Program-made: the position numbers and the translations under genes
From: JAVBTT01 sp031550325
GTDB lineage: Bacteria; Bacillota; Clostridia; Oscillospirales; UBA929
Assembly: GCA_031550325.1 (NCBI GenBank)
Contig: JAVBOR010000060.1
Location: 1-24,385 of the forward strand
DNA: 24,385 nt
Direction of reading: 5' to 3'
In this document: positions 9,101 to 15,040 of the stretch, one piece after another
Position numbering within the stretch: position 1 is the first letter of the stretch
How the letters are laid out: the number at the start of each line of letters is the position of its first letter
Notes under the pieces: generated by a model
The model's input: only the letters and a program-made list of their open reading frames with translations
Told to the model about the DNA's origin: nothing
Database searches by the model: none

Positions 9101-10522
9101 TTTGTCACGGGCTGCGCGCAGAACAAGCCGGGGCTTCATCTGCTGCGCGCGCTCGCCGACGACCGCGAGGCCGACCTCGCCTGCCGCCGCACCATGGACC
9201 ATTGGGCCAGGCTCGTGCGCCCGTTTCCCATTGAGACGCCCGATGAAGATCTCAAGCGGTACCTTGACGGTTGGGCGCTCTACCAGGTGATCGCCTGCCG
9301 CCTCTACGCGCGCACATCGCTATATCAGTGCGGCGGCGCATACGGCTTCCGCGACCAGCTTCAGGACGCCTGCGCCGCGCTGTTCACCGATCCCGGACTG
9401 ACCAAAAACCAGATTTTGCGCGCCTGCGCGCACCAGTACGAAGAGGGCGACAGTCAGCACTGGTGGCACCCCGGACAGCCAATGCGCGGCGAGGGGGACA
9501 AGGGCGTCCGCACGCGCTGCTCAGACGACCTGCTCTGGCTTCCGTACGCGGTGTGCGAATACCTGGACAAGACCGGCGACCACTCCATTTTGTTAAACCG
9601 CGCCCCGTTTATCGCCTCGACGCCGCTCAAGCCAAACGCGCACGACCGTTATGAGACCCCCCGCCGCACCGGCGCTGCCTTCAGCGTGTTCGAACACTGC
9701 GTGCGCGCCGTCGACCTGGCGCTGCACCGCGGCGTGGGCATTCACGGACTCGCGCTCATCGGCGCGGGGGACTGGAACGACGGGTTCAACCTCGTAGGCG
9801 ACAAGGGCCACGGCGAAAGCGTGTGGCTGACGTGGTTTCTGGCGTATGTGCTCAAGAGCATGGCGGCGCTTTGCGACGCCCAGGGCGACATCGGTCGCGC
9901 CGGACACTACCGCGTCTGGAGCGACAAGCTCATCTCGGCGGGCATTGCCGCCTGGGACGGCGACTGGTTCCGCCGCGGCTACTACGACGACGGCTCGACT
10001 TTGGGCAGTCATATTGACGAGGAGTGCCGCATCGACTCCATCGCGCAGAGCTGGGCAGCTTTGCTGCCCCTTCCGCCGGACTATGTAGGCAAGGCGCTGG
10101 AGAGCGCCTGCAAGCGGCTCGTCGACCCAGACGCTCAGGTGGTGCGCCTGTTTGAGCCCGCCTTTGTGGGCTCAAATCGCAATCCCGGCTACATCAAAGG
10201 GTATGTCGCCGGGGTGCGCGAAAACGGCGGGCAGTACACGCATGCCGCCGTTTGGCTGGCCATGGGCTGTCTGCTCGCGGGAAAGCGCGACATGGGCGAG
10301 CGCGTGTTGCTGATGCTGCTGCCGGCCAAACACCCGCCCGAAATATACAAAACAGAGCCCCATGTGCTGGCGGCCGACGTCTACTATAACGCAGCGCACA
10401 CCGGCCGCGGCGGCTGGACGCATTACACGGGCGCAGCCTCATGGTATTACCGCGTCGCGGTCGGGCTCCTGCTCGGCCTGCGGCCCGAGCAGCGCGCCCT
10501 GCCCGAAGCGCCCAAGCGATAA
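3143..10522 (+). CDS. Cyclic beta-1,2-glucan synthase-like giant enzyme (GT84 + glycoamylase-like + GH94)
   Basis: The protein has 2459 residues, somewhat shorter than the roughly 2800 of the Agrobacterium/Brucella enzymes (ChvB, NdvB, Cgs). In order: a helical N-terminal region (1-320); a membrane pair (about 320-370); a GT84-type glycosyltransferase domain with the metal-binding YVITLDGDTEL (D527, D529) and RWTRGDWQ (675-682); six or so further membrane segments (about 718-880); a glycoamylase-like domain (about 930-1270, with VPWGISESCFYAFDAALNYQYKAHG); and two GH94-type regions (about 1340-1750 and 1790-2459). The second GH94 region carries the GDWNDGF motif around D2210-D2213, where GH94 phosphorylases hold a catalytic Asp. 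Family knowledge: such enzymes polymerise glucose from UDP-glucose into beta-1,2 chains, trim them and cyclise them at the inner membrane. GGAGGA (3132-3137) fixes the start. No frameshift was seen. The gene stands alone, with no exporter or modifying enzyme beside it. Synthesis of linear rather than cyclic glucan cannot be excluded. Confidence 0.9.
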   Translation: MKDMGLSVENELLMRWAENQARSMAVGGRVRTAPVARRLSVRLRKIESLAARIGLWAEKNRPLPQEFEWLLDNRYLISREGGEAARIIRRAGKLPADASRPAVRILADALVRSGRGMVTPERIAIFLEGAQKSRALLEKELWLFVPMLRAALLDMIADLCAEMDDMLASYRRPHVSDPFAAEQAVWRARECGAMPPSDAEALAQGAQAAHSRLAMLIGATITSLRTLSVTDVSETLRAASVVETLLSEDPAGVYDKMDEISRERYRQEISRLAKRNKLPEDETVRRILALCRKESDPRKRHVGMMLLKTPMGVKPGSLSGVLYFGGQWALAALLSVAGALLSGVWWTAFLLVFPAFDMAKNVVDLLVVRLTHPRPIPRLDLPDGIPAKAATLCVVSVLLTDSKLAAAQVKKLESFRFANRDAGGHLLFGVLADLPDAPSKHLTGDRKIMEEAQKAVFELNRKHGGGYYLFLRDRELNLRDGRFIGWERKRGALLELFRLIRGKPTGLRVATGDRAALNDVRYVITLDGDTELTPGAAKELVGGMMHPLSTPIIDKKKNVVVEGYGIILPRMAVDLHAAGRSLFTRIFAGQGGLDPYGGLSGDVYHDLFDAGSFTGKGIFDVDAGLAVLDGRLPENRILSHDLLEGAYLRAGLMGDLELTDGYPSKVTALFDRLHRWTRGDWQNGAWLGRRVPTARGKERNPISGLSRWKIFDNLRRSLTTVVLLLLLTAGLLLRGKVWLVAGGAAVLAALSNLLLSAAELAFRGKAGRGALYHSTIITGLRAVFLQTLFQLIFLPYAAFTSAHAIVTSLYRLFISHRKLLQWVTAAQSDRSRQNAVALARKMFPGVAWGVLTACLSPHIFGWICGVAWALSPLLAAAISRVSLVDTDIPDADRAFLLRQAALMWQYFDDLLTPADNYLPPDNWQEQPAAGIAHRTSPTNIGLALLCTLSAVDLNLCPLDKALHLIDRTLDTLEKLPKWHGHILNWYDTRTLEPLRPRCVSTVDSGNLAGYLIALCEGLSELGDAAAEDLAARARALADAMDFAPLYDRHRKLFSISYDMEKEALSDGYYDLLASEARQTSYLAIASGQVDRRHWQRLGRAMSGEDQYRGLASWTGTMFEFFMPHLLLPVYDNSLLYESLHFALYCQRKRGMRHKVPWGISESCFYAFDAALNYQYKAHGVPSLAYKRGVGKEMVISPYSTFLTLRLRPDAACRNLRRLRELGLEGKYGFYEAADYTPARLTGKDKFETVRCFMSHHIGMSILSVSNVLMDNIWQKRFMRDPAMGSFAGLLQERVPVGGSTLRPAGREIPEKPKRAAGEGLYREMSGMHPDIPRCHLLTNSSYSILCTDTGLSASRCMGMAVTRFEATAHGAGGLRFFLRTADGATSLLPAPAYQNLGAYKAVFEGGRACWDGQFDLFRSQVTAWIPENENAEVRAVQLTNCANAQLTGELLCYFEPVMQAAEDFESHPAFSKLFLETSGVQRGLLVRRRPRTGREETHLAFLCDDERARFDTSREHALGRGGEDVLKTDKPLSASGTIGVVLDPCVLAVTPVSLQPGGSLTVRFALSVAGESRDALAAAERALMLRDISSGGRMDGVIRLLGLTQTEAVTALDWLTPLVFPVDSVPDALGHGLALGQQGLWKFGISGDFPILTAKAMDAVQIEKLGRVVRQHRLLSLCGQNSDLVVLCRDGGHYLPPVRTALLEALKSLGCEQQLGARGGIHLVDLSSMSGQEEALLLAVSRLSAEQQRPPAGEYVQAVPVPSPAREQFSTRPPRYLSDGAFQFDAGGNLPPVAWSHVLASPSYGALVTECSSGYMWRRNARENKMIPWTNDPLATRGGEHIGLRLDGVEFSVFADSDGLPCTVTYGFGYARWEKRAGKARVTTTAFVPIDRMARVLVVEIEGANDALLTYRAQVAMGVNANNSRYILLSQDTGDLIRAENPYSVDFSPQTFAVAASVPPKLLPGRPGEIVAEVSPVRREGRLRIVFVTGCAQNKPGLHLLRALADDREADLACRRTMDHWARLVRPFPIETPDEDLKRYLDGWALYQVIACRLYARTSLYQCGGAYGFRDQLQDACAALFTDPGLTKNQILRACAHQYEEGDSQHWWHPGQPMRGEGDKGVRTRCSDDLLWLPYAVCEYLDKTGDHSILLNRAPFIASTPLKPNAHDRYETPRRTGAAFSVFEHCVRAVDLALHRGVGIHGLALIGAGDWNDGFNLVGDKGHGESVWLTWFLAYVLKSMAALCDAQGDIGRAGHYRVWSDKLISAGIAAWDGDWFRRGYYDDGSTLGSHIDEECRIDSIAQSWAALLPLPPDYVGKALESACKRLVDPDAQVVRLFEPAFVGSNRNPGYIKGYVAGVRENGGQYTHAAVWLAMGCLLAGKRDMGERVLLMLLPAKHPPEIYKTEPHVLAADVYYNAAHTGRGGWTHYTGAASWYYRVAVGLLLGLRPEQRALPEAPKR

Positions 10523-10526
10523 ACTC

Positions 10527-10753
10527 TTCGCTTTGACAAGCCCAGCCTGAAGATAAACCTTACGCGCTCTCGTCCTTTTGCGGTTTTTACGCCGAGCCTT
10601 ACGGCCAAAGCCGCAAGGTATTTGCTGGGATAAAAACTGCAAAAATAAACCAAAAAGGCTTTCACGGATTCATTCCGGGAAAGCCTTTCTCTGCAAACCG
10701 CCACAGCGGTTTGATCCAACCCCCGCTTTGGCAAAGAACCTTCGGTTCTTTGC
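10527..10753 (-). repeat. Diverged modular hairpin element, minus orientation
   Basis: Read on the minus strand: the GCAAAGAACC-TTC-GGTTCTTTGC hairpin (10731-10753), the CAAACCGC/GCGGTTTG hairpin (10694-10713), and the AAAGGCTTTC/GAAAGCCTTT hairpin with ATGAA in the loop (10654-10688). A clearly drifted copy of the CCAGC...GGCTCGGCGTAAAAACCG module follows (about 10550-10640). The order matches the other elements, except that the CAAACCGC hairpin replaces the GCGTCTT hairpin. Its greater divergence suggests an older insertion. Confidence 0.7.
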
Positions 10754-11058
10754 GCAAAACCACGTCGAGCCTGACGCCGAAGGCGGCGGGTCCCTGCTGG
10801 ACTGAAATAAGAAGAGCCGAGCGCCCGAGCAGGGAGGCCTGGAGGCGTTTTGAAGCGCACGCGCCCCGAAGGGGCGACCGGTTCAAAAGCCGCAAGGCGA
10901 AGGACGACCGCCCGCGAGGACGAATGAGGCTTGACAGGCGAAAAAAATTAGAACCAAAACTCTTTCACGGATTCACTCCGGGAAAGTCACCCAACGCGCG
11001 TCTTCACAAAGACGCGTTCCTGCTCCCGTTTGTAGACAAATCGAAGGTTTGTCTACAG
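10754..11058 (-). repeat. Long-form modular element, left copy of a large inverted repeat pair
   Basis: These 305 bases are almost identical to the reverse complement of 20628-20938 (311 bases). By eye the differences are about eight substitutions or single-base indels and one 7-base tandem duplication (CCTGGAG-type) in the right copy, so about 97% identity. Compared with the short form it carries about 130 extra bases between the CTTTC/GAAAG hairpin (10962-10986) and the GTCCAGCAGG module. The extra segment has its own small hairpins, such as GCCCC-GAA-GGGGC near 10862. The two copies enclose 11059-20627. Confidence 0.9.
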
Positions 11059-11064
11059 TCTCCT

Positions 11065-11250
11065 CAAACCGCCTCAGCGGTTTGATCCTGCCCTCGTTTT
11101 GTCAAAGAACCAAAGGCTCTTTGACAGCCTGCGCAATGCGTTTTACTCCTTTCCAGTTTTTAAAGGGGCGAGGATCTGCCGGCTGCGCCGTCAGGCTCTG
11201 CGTGAAGCCCGAAAAGGACGCGGACGCGAGGGCATTTTGACGGGTCGGAC
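11065..11250 (+). repeat. Diverged modular hairpin element, plus orientation
   Basis: It comprises CAAACCGC-CTCA-GCGGTTTG (11065-11084), TGTCAAAGAACC-AAA-GGCTCTTTGACA (11100-11126), and a drifted copy of the CTGCCGGCTGCGCCGTCAGG module (about 11150-11245) ending near GGACGCGAGGG. The GCGTCTT and CTTTCCCGGA hairpins are missing from this copy. Confidence 0.7.
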
Positions 11251-11333
11251 AAGCTTCCCGTAAAGCTGCAAGGGCTTTGTGGCCGCTCTTTGTTTTATTA
11301 AAGCCCTGTTATGCACTTGTTTTTATTCTTGCC

Positions 11334-11585
11334 ATTACCTATAATATAGGTCAGGCTGTCAAAGAACTTTTGGTTCTTTGACAGCGCGGGGACAGGATCG
11401 CGTCGTTGTGAAGACGCGTAAAGAAACGCTTTCCCGGAGTGAATCCGTGAACGCGTTGCGGTTCTGTCTGTATCGGTTTTCAGAGAGGCGAGGACCTGCC
11501 GGCTGCGCCGCCAGGCTCGACGTGAAAACCGATAAAGGACGGGGACGCGAGGGGCTTTTCTGACAGCCAATACCTATACTATAGG
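11334..11585 (+). mobile_element. Short-form modular element with terminal inverted repeats and flanking near-direct repeats (MITE-like)
   Basis: The element body 11354-11568 begins GGCTGTCA and ends TGACAGCC. It contains the CTGTCAAAGAAC/GTTCTTTGACAG hairpin (11356-11384), the AACGCTTTCCCGGA-type hairpin (11425-11457) and the perfectly paired TATCGGTTTTCA/TGAAAACCGATA module (11471-11482 with 11523-11534). It is bracketed by ATTACCTATAATATAGG (11334-11350) and AATACCTATACTATAGG (11569-11585), 15 of 17 identical and each nearly palindromic. That arrangement resembles a target-site duplication. It has no coding capacity. The label is inference from structure. Confidence 0.5.
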
Positions 11586-11815
11586 GATACTGTAGCCCGC
11601 AGTCGCGATTTCAAAGCTTTTCCGGCCAGAAAACTCAAAACCTTTCGCCGTATTAAGGCGTGGATGCGGCGGAGTCTTCCGAGTTCGGCAACTTGCCGCT
11701 GTGCGGCTTCGGGTCGGCAGAGCCTTTGTCATCAGCTCCAGAACCGCAGGCTCCTTGACAAAACCCGCAGGGCCGGATGGGGAAGACTGTGCACCTGTAG
11801 ATAAGGAGATATGAG

Positions 11816-12673
11816 ATGGCTGCGAATAAGAGACCGATCATCGCCATGATGTATGACTTTGACAAGACGCTCAGCCCCAAAGATATGCAGGAGTACAGCT
11901 TTATCCCCAATATGGGGATGCTGCCCGAGGACTTTTGGGCTGAATCCAACAGGCTTTCTGAAAAAATGGATCGTATCCTTGCGTATATGTATTTAATGAT
12001 AGATAAGGCCAACGCCAGGCATACGTCTATACGTCGGGCCGACTTCGTCAAGCTGGGGAAGGATATTGCCTTCTTTCCGGGGGTAACGCAATGGTTTCCG
12101 ATGATGAACGCCTTTGCCGCGGAAGCCGGGGCAACGATTGAGCATTACATCATTTCCTCCGGCCTGAAGGAGATCATTGAGGGCACTGAAATTGCGGGAG
12201 CTTTCAAGGAGATCTTCGCCTGTGAATTTTTCTATAATCAAAACGACGTGGCTGTCTGGCCGCAAATGGCCGTCAACTATACGACAAAAACGCAGTTTCT
12301 CTTTCGGATTAACAAGGGCGTTATGGATTTGTCGGATGATGACGCGCTGAACAGATATGTGCCTGAGGATGAGCGGAGGATTCCGTTTCGCAATATGGTT
12401 TATGTAGGCGACGGGTTGACCGATGTGCCCTGTATGAAACTGGTCAAGACCAACGGAGGGAAATCCATTGCAGTTTACCCAAAAGGGGAAAAGACCAAAG
12501 TCGGCGATCTGCTGAGGCACGGCAGGGTTGATTACATTGCCGTCGCGGATTATTCAGAAAAAGGCGAGCTGGCCGCCATTATGAAGAACATCATTCAAAA
12601 AATGGTGGCGGATGACAAACTGGTTGAGATGCATCGCAGGCAAAGCAAGGAGCTTCAGACGCCGGCGAAATGA
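11816..12673 (+). CDS. HAD-superfamily hydrolase (phosphatase-like)
   Basis: The 285-residue protein is cytoplasmic. Motif I is MMYDFDKTLS with nucleophile D14 and acid/base D16. Motif II is S114 in YIISSG, and K167 in RINKG is a plausible motif III lysine. Motif IV is VYVGDGLTDVPC with D199 and D203. The inserted helical cap lies between about residues 20 and 85. HAD phosphatases hydrolyse phosphate esters through an aspartyl-phosphate with magnesium. The substrate cannot be read from sequence. The overall look is closest to phosphoserine-phosphatase-like members, without enough signal to name it. AAGGAG (11803-11808) lies seven bases before this ATG. The LysR gene follows in the same direction 109 bases on, after a hairpin, so co-transcription is possible but not certain. 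Confidence 0.9.
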   Translation: MAANKRPIIAMMYDFDKTLSPKDMQEYSFIPNMGMLPEDFWAESNRLSEKMDRILAYMYLMIDKANARHTSIRRADFVKLGKDIAFFPGVTQWFPMMNAFAAEAGATIEHYIISSGLKEIIEGTEIAGAFKEIFACEFFYNQNDVAVWPQMAVNYTTKTQFLFRINKGVMDLSDDDALNRYVPEDERRIPFRNMVYVGDGLTDVPCMKLVKTNGGKSIAVYPKGEKTKVGDLLRHGRVDYIAVADYSEKGELAAIMKNIIQKMVADDKLVEMHRRQSKELQTPAK

Positions 12674-12706
12674 GGCTCCTTGCCTGGCTTTCAGAGAAAT
12701 TGGGCG

Positions 12707-12735
12707 ATAGACGCATCCTCTTTAGATGCGTCTAT
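12707..12735. terminator. Stem-loop between the HAD and LysR genes
   Basis: ATAGACGCATC (12707-12717) pairs perfectly with GATGCGTCTAT (12725-12735) around CTCTTTA. No T-run follows, so it may be a weak terminator, a processing site or a leader structure for the LysR gene. It does not belong to the window's repeat family. Confidence 0.45.
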
Positions 12736-12782
12736 TGAGAAAAGCTGCAAGAATGCCGTTTGATGTAAATGGAGGGGCGGAG

Positions 12783-13691
12783 ATGTACAACAGTCAGCTG
12801 GATACATTCATCCGGGTCGCGGATGCCGGAAGCTTCTCCAAGGCGGCGGAGCTTTTGTATATTTCTCCCAATGCGGTGATCAAGCAGATCAACCTGCTGG
12901 AGTCGCACCTGGAGCTGCGGCTGTTTGTGCGGACATACAAGGGCATTGCCCTGACACAGGCGGGGCAGTCGCTCTATCGTGACGCGAAGTACATCATGCA
13001 GTATTCCAGGGACTCAATCGTCAGGGCGAAGGATTCGATGCAAGACGGCGGTCACGTCATCCGCATCGGCTCATCCCCCATGACTCCGACTCAGTTCTTG
13101 ATGGAGCTTTGGTCCCGGATTCATCCCCTTTGCCCCGAGCTGAAGTTCCAGCTTGTGCCGTTCGAGAATACGCCCGAGAACGCCCGGGAGATCATGAAAA
13201 ACTTTGGGCAGAATATTGACCTGGTAGCCGGTTTATATGACGATGAACTATTGCGGCGGCGAAAATGCGCCGGACTTCTGCTGTCCAGCGAGCCGATTTG
13301 CTGCGCGGTATCCATCCACCACAGGCTGGCCGGGAAAGACAGGCTGAGCGTACAGGATTTGTTCGGGGAGAACCTCATGATGATTCATCGCGGCTGGAAC
13401 CGCCATGTCGATCAGCTGAGAGAGGATATCGTTCAGAAGTATCCGCAGATCACGATAGTGGATTTCCCGTTTTACGACGTTTCTGTGTTTAACGAATGTG
13501 AAAACGGCAATCAAATCCTCATGGCCATTGACATGTGGGCAAATGTGCATCCTCTGCTGAAAATCATTCCCGTGGAGTGGGATCACGTTATTCCATTTGG
13601 GCTGCTCTTTTCACCGCAGCCGTCCGAGTATGTGCGCGTCTTCCTGCATGCAGTCGCCCGGCTATATGAGCATGACGCAGGGCGCAACTAA
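12783..13691 (+). CDS. LysR-family transcriptional regulator
   Basis: The protein has 302 residues, the normal length for the family. The N-terminal winged helix-turn-helix occupies about residues 1-60 (LDTFIRVADAGSFSKAAELL, then SPNAVIKQINLLE, then LFVRTYKGIALTQAG). A linker helix and an effector-binding domain of about 210 residues follow, the latter beginning around VIRIGSSPMTPTQFLM. Start choice: GGAGGGG (12771-12777) lies just before this ATG, and a longer frame from 12726 lacks a site. Such regulators bind a small metabolite and usually activate nearby genes. Here the likely targets are the flavoprotein and aldo/keto reductase genes downstream on the same strand, which is inference from proximity. 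Autoregulation is usual in the family but no operator was identified. Confidence 0.95.
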   Translation: MYNSQLDTFIRVADAGSFSKAAELLYISPNAVIKQINLLESHLELRLFVRTYKGIALTQAGQSLYRDAKYIMQYSRDSIVRAKDSMQDGGHVIRIGSSPMTPTQFLMELWSRIHPLCPELKFQLVPFENTPENAREIMKNFGQNIDLVAGLYDDELLRRRKCAGLLLSSEPICCAVSIHHRLAGKDRLSVQDLFGENLMMIHRGWNRHVDQLREDIVQKYPQITIVDFPFYDVSVFNECENGNQILMAIDMWANVHPLLKIIPVEWDHVIPFGLLFSPQPSEYVRVFLHAVARLYEHDAGRN

Positions 13692-13740
13692 AAGCCAAAA
13701 CGATAAATAATGATCGGCTCTATGGAGTCTCACAAAGAAG

Positions 13741-14020
13741 GGCTTTCCCGGAATGAATCCGTGAAAGCCTCAGGTTGTCAAAGAACCTTCGGTTCTTTGA
13801 CAAAGCGGGGACAGGATCGCGTCTTTGTGAAGGCGCGTAAAGAAACGCTTCCCCGGAGTGAATCCGTGAAAGCGTTGTGGTTCTGTCTGTATCGGTTTCC
13901 AGTCCAGCGAGAACCTGCCGCCTGCGCCGTCAGGCTCGACGTGAAAACCGATAAAGAACGAGGACGCGAGGGACTTTTTTGACAAGCTGAGGCTTTCCCG
14001 GAATGAATCCGTGAAAGCCT
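13741..14020 (+). mobile_element. Short-form modular element with 18-bp terminal inverted repeats, flanked by identical 30-bp hairpins
   Basis: The core 13768-13992 has inverted ends: CCTCAGGTTGTCAAAGAA at the left and, at the right, the complement of CCTCAGCTTGTCAAAAAA (16 of 18 match). Inside are the TTGTCAAAGAACC/GGTTCTTTGACAA hairpin (13775-13803), the GCGTCTT-type hairpin, the AACGCTTCCCCGGA-GTGAA hairpin (13844-13876) and the TATCGGTTTCCA...TGAAAACCGATA module. An identical 30-base hairpin, starting GGCTTTCCCGGAATGAATCC, stands at both borders (13741-13770 and 13991-14020) as a direct repeat overlapping the inverted ends by two or three bases. The gap 13692-14237 otherwise holds only the hairpin at 14051 and a weak promoter. 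Confidence 0.6.
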
Positions 14021-14050
14021 TTTGGTTTCATATTTTGCGGCTTATCGTTT

Positions 14051-14078
14051 GGCTTTGCGGAAGTGAAACCCGCAAAGC
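14051..14078. repeat. GCTTTGCGG/CCGCAAAGC stem-loop of the AGTGAA-loop family
   Basis: GCTTTGCGG (14052-14060) pairs with CCGCAAAGC (14070-14078), with AAGTGAAAC in the loop. The arm sequence differs from the CTTTCCCGGA hairpins but is shared with the hairpin at 15948-15984, and the GTGAA loop is conserved. Confidence 0.65.
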
Positions 14079-14119
14079 GGCTTGAACCTTTGGGTGAATG
14101 CTTGCGCACCAAAATGTAC

Positions 14120-14148
14120 TTCCGGAGACGGCGCGTTTCCGATACAAT
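14120..14148 (+). promoter_or_regulatory. Weak candidate promoter of the flavoprotein gene
   Basis: TACAAT (14143-14148) is a good -10 match. With a 17-base spacer the -35 position is TTCCGG (14120-14125), which matches poorly. A weak -35 would fit an activator-dependent promoter such as a LysR target, but no convincing operator is visible. Confidence 0.3.
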
Positions 14149-14237
14149 AAGGCCATGAACACATACCGTTGACGGGCATGTCGGCGGAACCCGGTTTTTA
14201 TGACAATACGATAATGAACTTGTGGAGGATGACAACG

Positions 14238-14873
14238 ATGAAAGTGCTCATGGCAAACGGAAGTCCAAACAAAGAAGGCTGCACATTTACTGCGCTTTCC
14301 GAAGTGGCCAGAACCTTGGCCGGCGAAGGCATTGAATCTGAAATCTTTTGGGTCGGGAACAGGCCTGTCGGCGGCTGTATCGCGTGCAGAAAATGCAGGG
14401 AGCTCGGCAAGTGCGTGTTCAATGACGTCGTAAATGAGTTTCGCGCCAAGGCATACGGGGCGGATGGCTTCGTGTTCGGTACGCCGGTGCATTATGCTGC
14501 TGCCAGCGGCAACATGACGGGCTTTATGGACAGGCTCTTCTATGCCGAGCTGTGCGGAAACGCGAACAAGGCGTTTCGGATGAAGCCGGCGGCGGCGGTC
14601 ACTTCGGCCAGGCGCGCCGGAACCACCGCCACCTTTGACCAGATGATCAAGTATTTTACCATTCATGAGATGCCCGTTGTCTCCACGCGCTACTGGAATA
14701 TGGTTCACGGCGCAAAGACGGAGGACGTGGCTCAGGACGCCGAAGGGCTGTTCACCATGACGGAACTGGGCAAAAACATGTCCTTCCTGCTCCGCTGCCT
14801 GGAGGCCGGCAAAAATGCCGGCGTAACCCCTCCCGAGCACGGGATGAAGCCGTTTACCAACTTTATTCGCTGA
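14238..14873 (+). CDS. Flavodoxin-fold NAD(P)H-dependent FMN reductase, iron-sulfur-flavoprotein-like
   Basis: The protein has 211 residues. The N-terminal MANGSPNKEGCTFTAL (about 5-20) is the FMN phosphate-binding loop of the NADPH-dependent FMN reductase family. Residues C47, C50, C53 and C59 form CX2CX2CX5C, the compact cysteine motif of archaeal and clostridial iron-sulfur flavoproteins, so a [4Fe-4S] cluster next to FMN is plausible. FVFGTPVHYAAASGNMTGFMDRLFY (about 80-105) is the flavin-contact region typical of the family, and the protein ends in TNFIR. The role would be electron transfer or reduction of a small oxidised substrate in an anaerobe. GGAGGAT (14224-14230) lies seven bases before this ATG, so upstream in-frame starts were rejected. 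The aldo/keto reductase gene follows 167 bases on. Confidence 0.9.
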   Translation: MKVLMANGSPNKEGCTFTALSEVARTLAGEGIESEIFWVGNRPVGGCIACRKCRELGKCVFNDVVNEFRAKAYGADGFVFGTPVHYAAASGNMTGFMDRLFYAELCGNANKAFRMKPAAAVTSARRAGTTATFDQMIKYFTIHEMPVVSTRYWNMVHGAKTEDVAQDAEGLFTMTELGKNMSFLLRCLEAGKNAGVTPPEHGMKPFTNFIR

Positions 14874-15028
14874 CGGAGCGTACGATCGATGGGCTGCGCG
14901 GCTTTGTGGACTGTCTTCCGGGCACAACCGTAAAGGGATGGTCTGTGGACACGGCGCATGGAAGCCGGGCGATATTCAGGGGAAACAAGCGATGCCGGAG
15001 GCCTGTGAAGCGGGCAGACCGATTTTAG
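14874..15028 (+). other. Short open frame between two reductase genes, possible gene remnant
   Basis: Immediately after the flavoprotein stop, a +1-shifted frame stays open to the TAG at 15026-15028 and reads SLTERTIDGLRGFVDCL, then PGTTVKGWSVDTAHG. It has no start codon or ribosome site of its own. The composition looks protein-like and could be the C-terminal tail of another flavodoxin-type protein lost by deletion. I cannot prove this. The last bases overlap the ribosome site of the next gene. Confidence 0.25.
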
Positions 15029-15040
15029 GAGGCGCATGTG

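Larger units (their letters stand above)
10523..11815. other. 1.3-kb gene-free region packed with repeat elements
   Basis: Four repeat elements lie nearly end to end: a diverged minus-orientation copy (10527-10753), a long minus copy (10754-11058), a diverged plus copy (11065-11250) and a compact plus copy (11354-11568). The remainder, 11586-11815, shows no recurring module and ends in the ribosome site of the HAD gene (AAGGAG, 11803-11808). Open frames in this region follow the repeats and encode arginine-rich nonsense. They are not supported as genes. Confidence 0.8.

Noticed and set aside
10523..11600. Possible CRISPR array because of dense repeats
   Set aside because: Repeats are of several kinds, vary in length and spacing, are palindromic modules in both orientations, and there are no regular unique spacers or cas genes.
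11755..11760. TTGACA as a -35 box for the HAD gene
   Set aside because: No acceptable -10 box occurs 15-19 bases downstream.
13710..13982. 90-codon plus-strand frame between LysR and flavoprotein genes, with text similar to frames at 11378-11563
   Set aside because: The similarity is due to the shared DNA repeat. The frames have no ribosome sites and follow hairpins.
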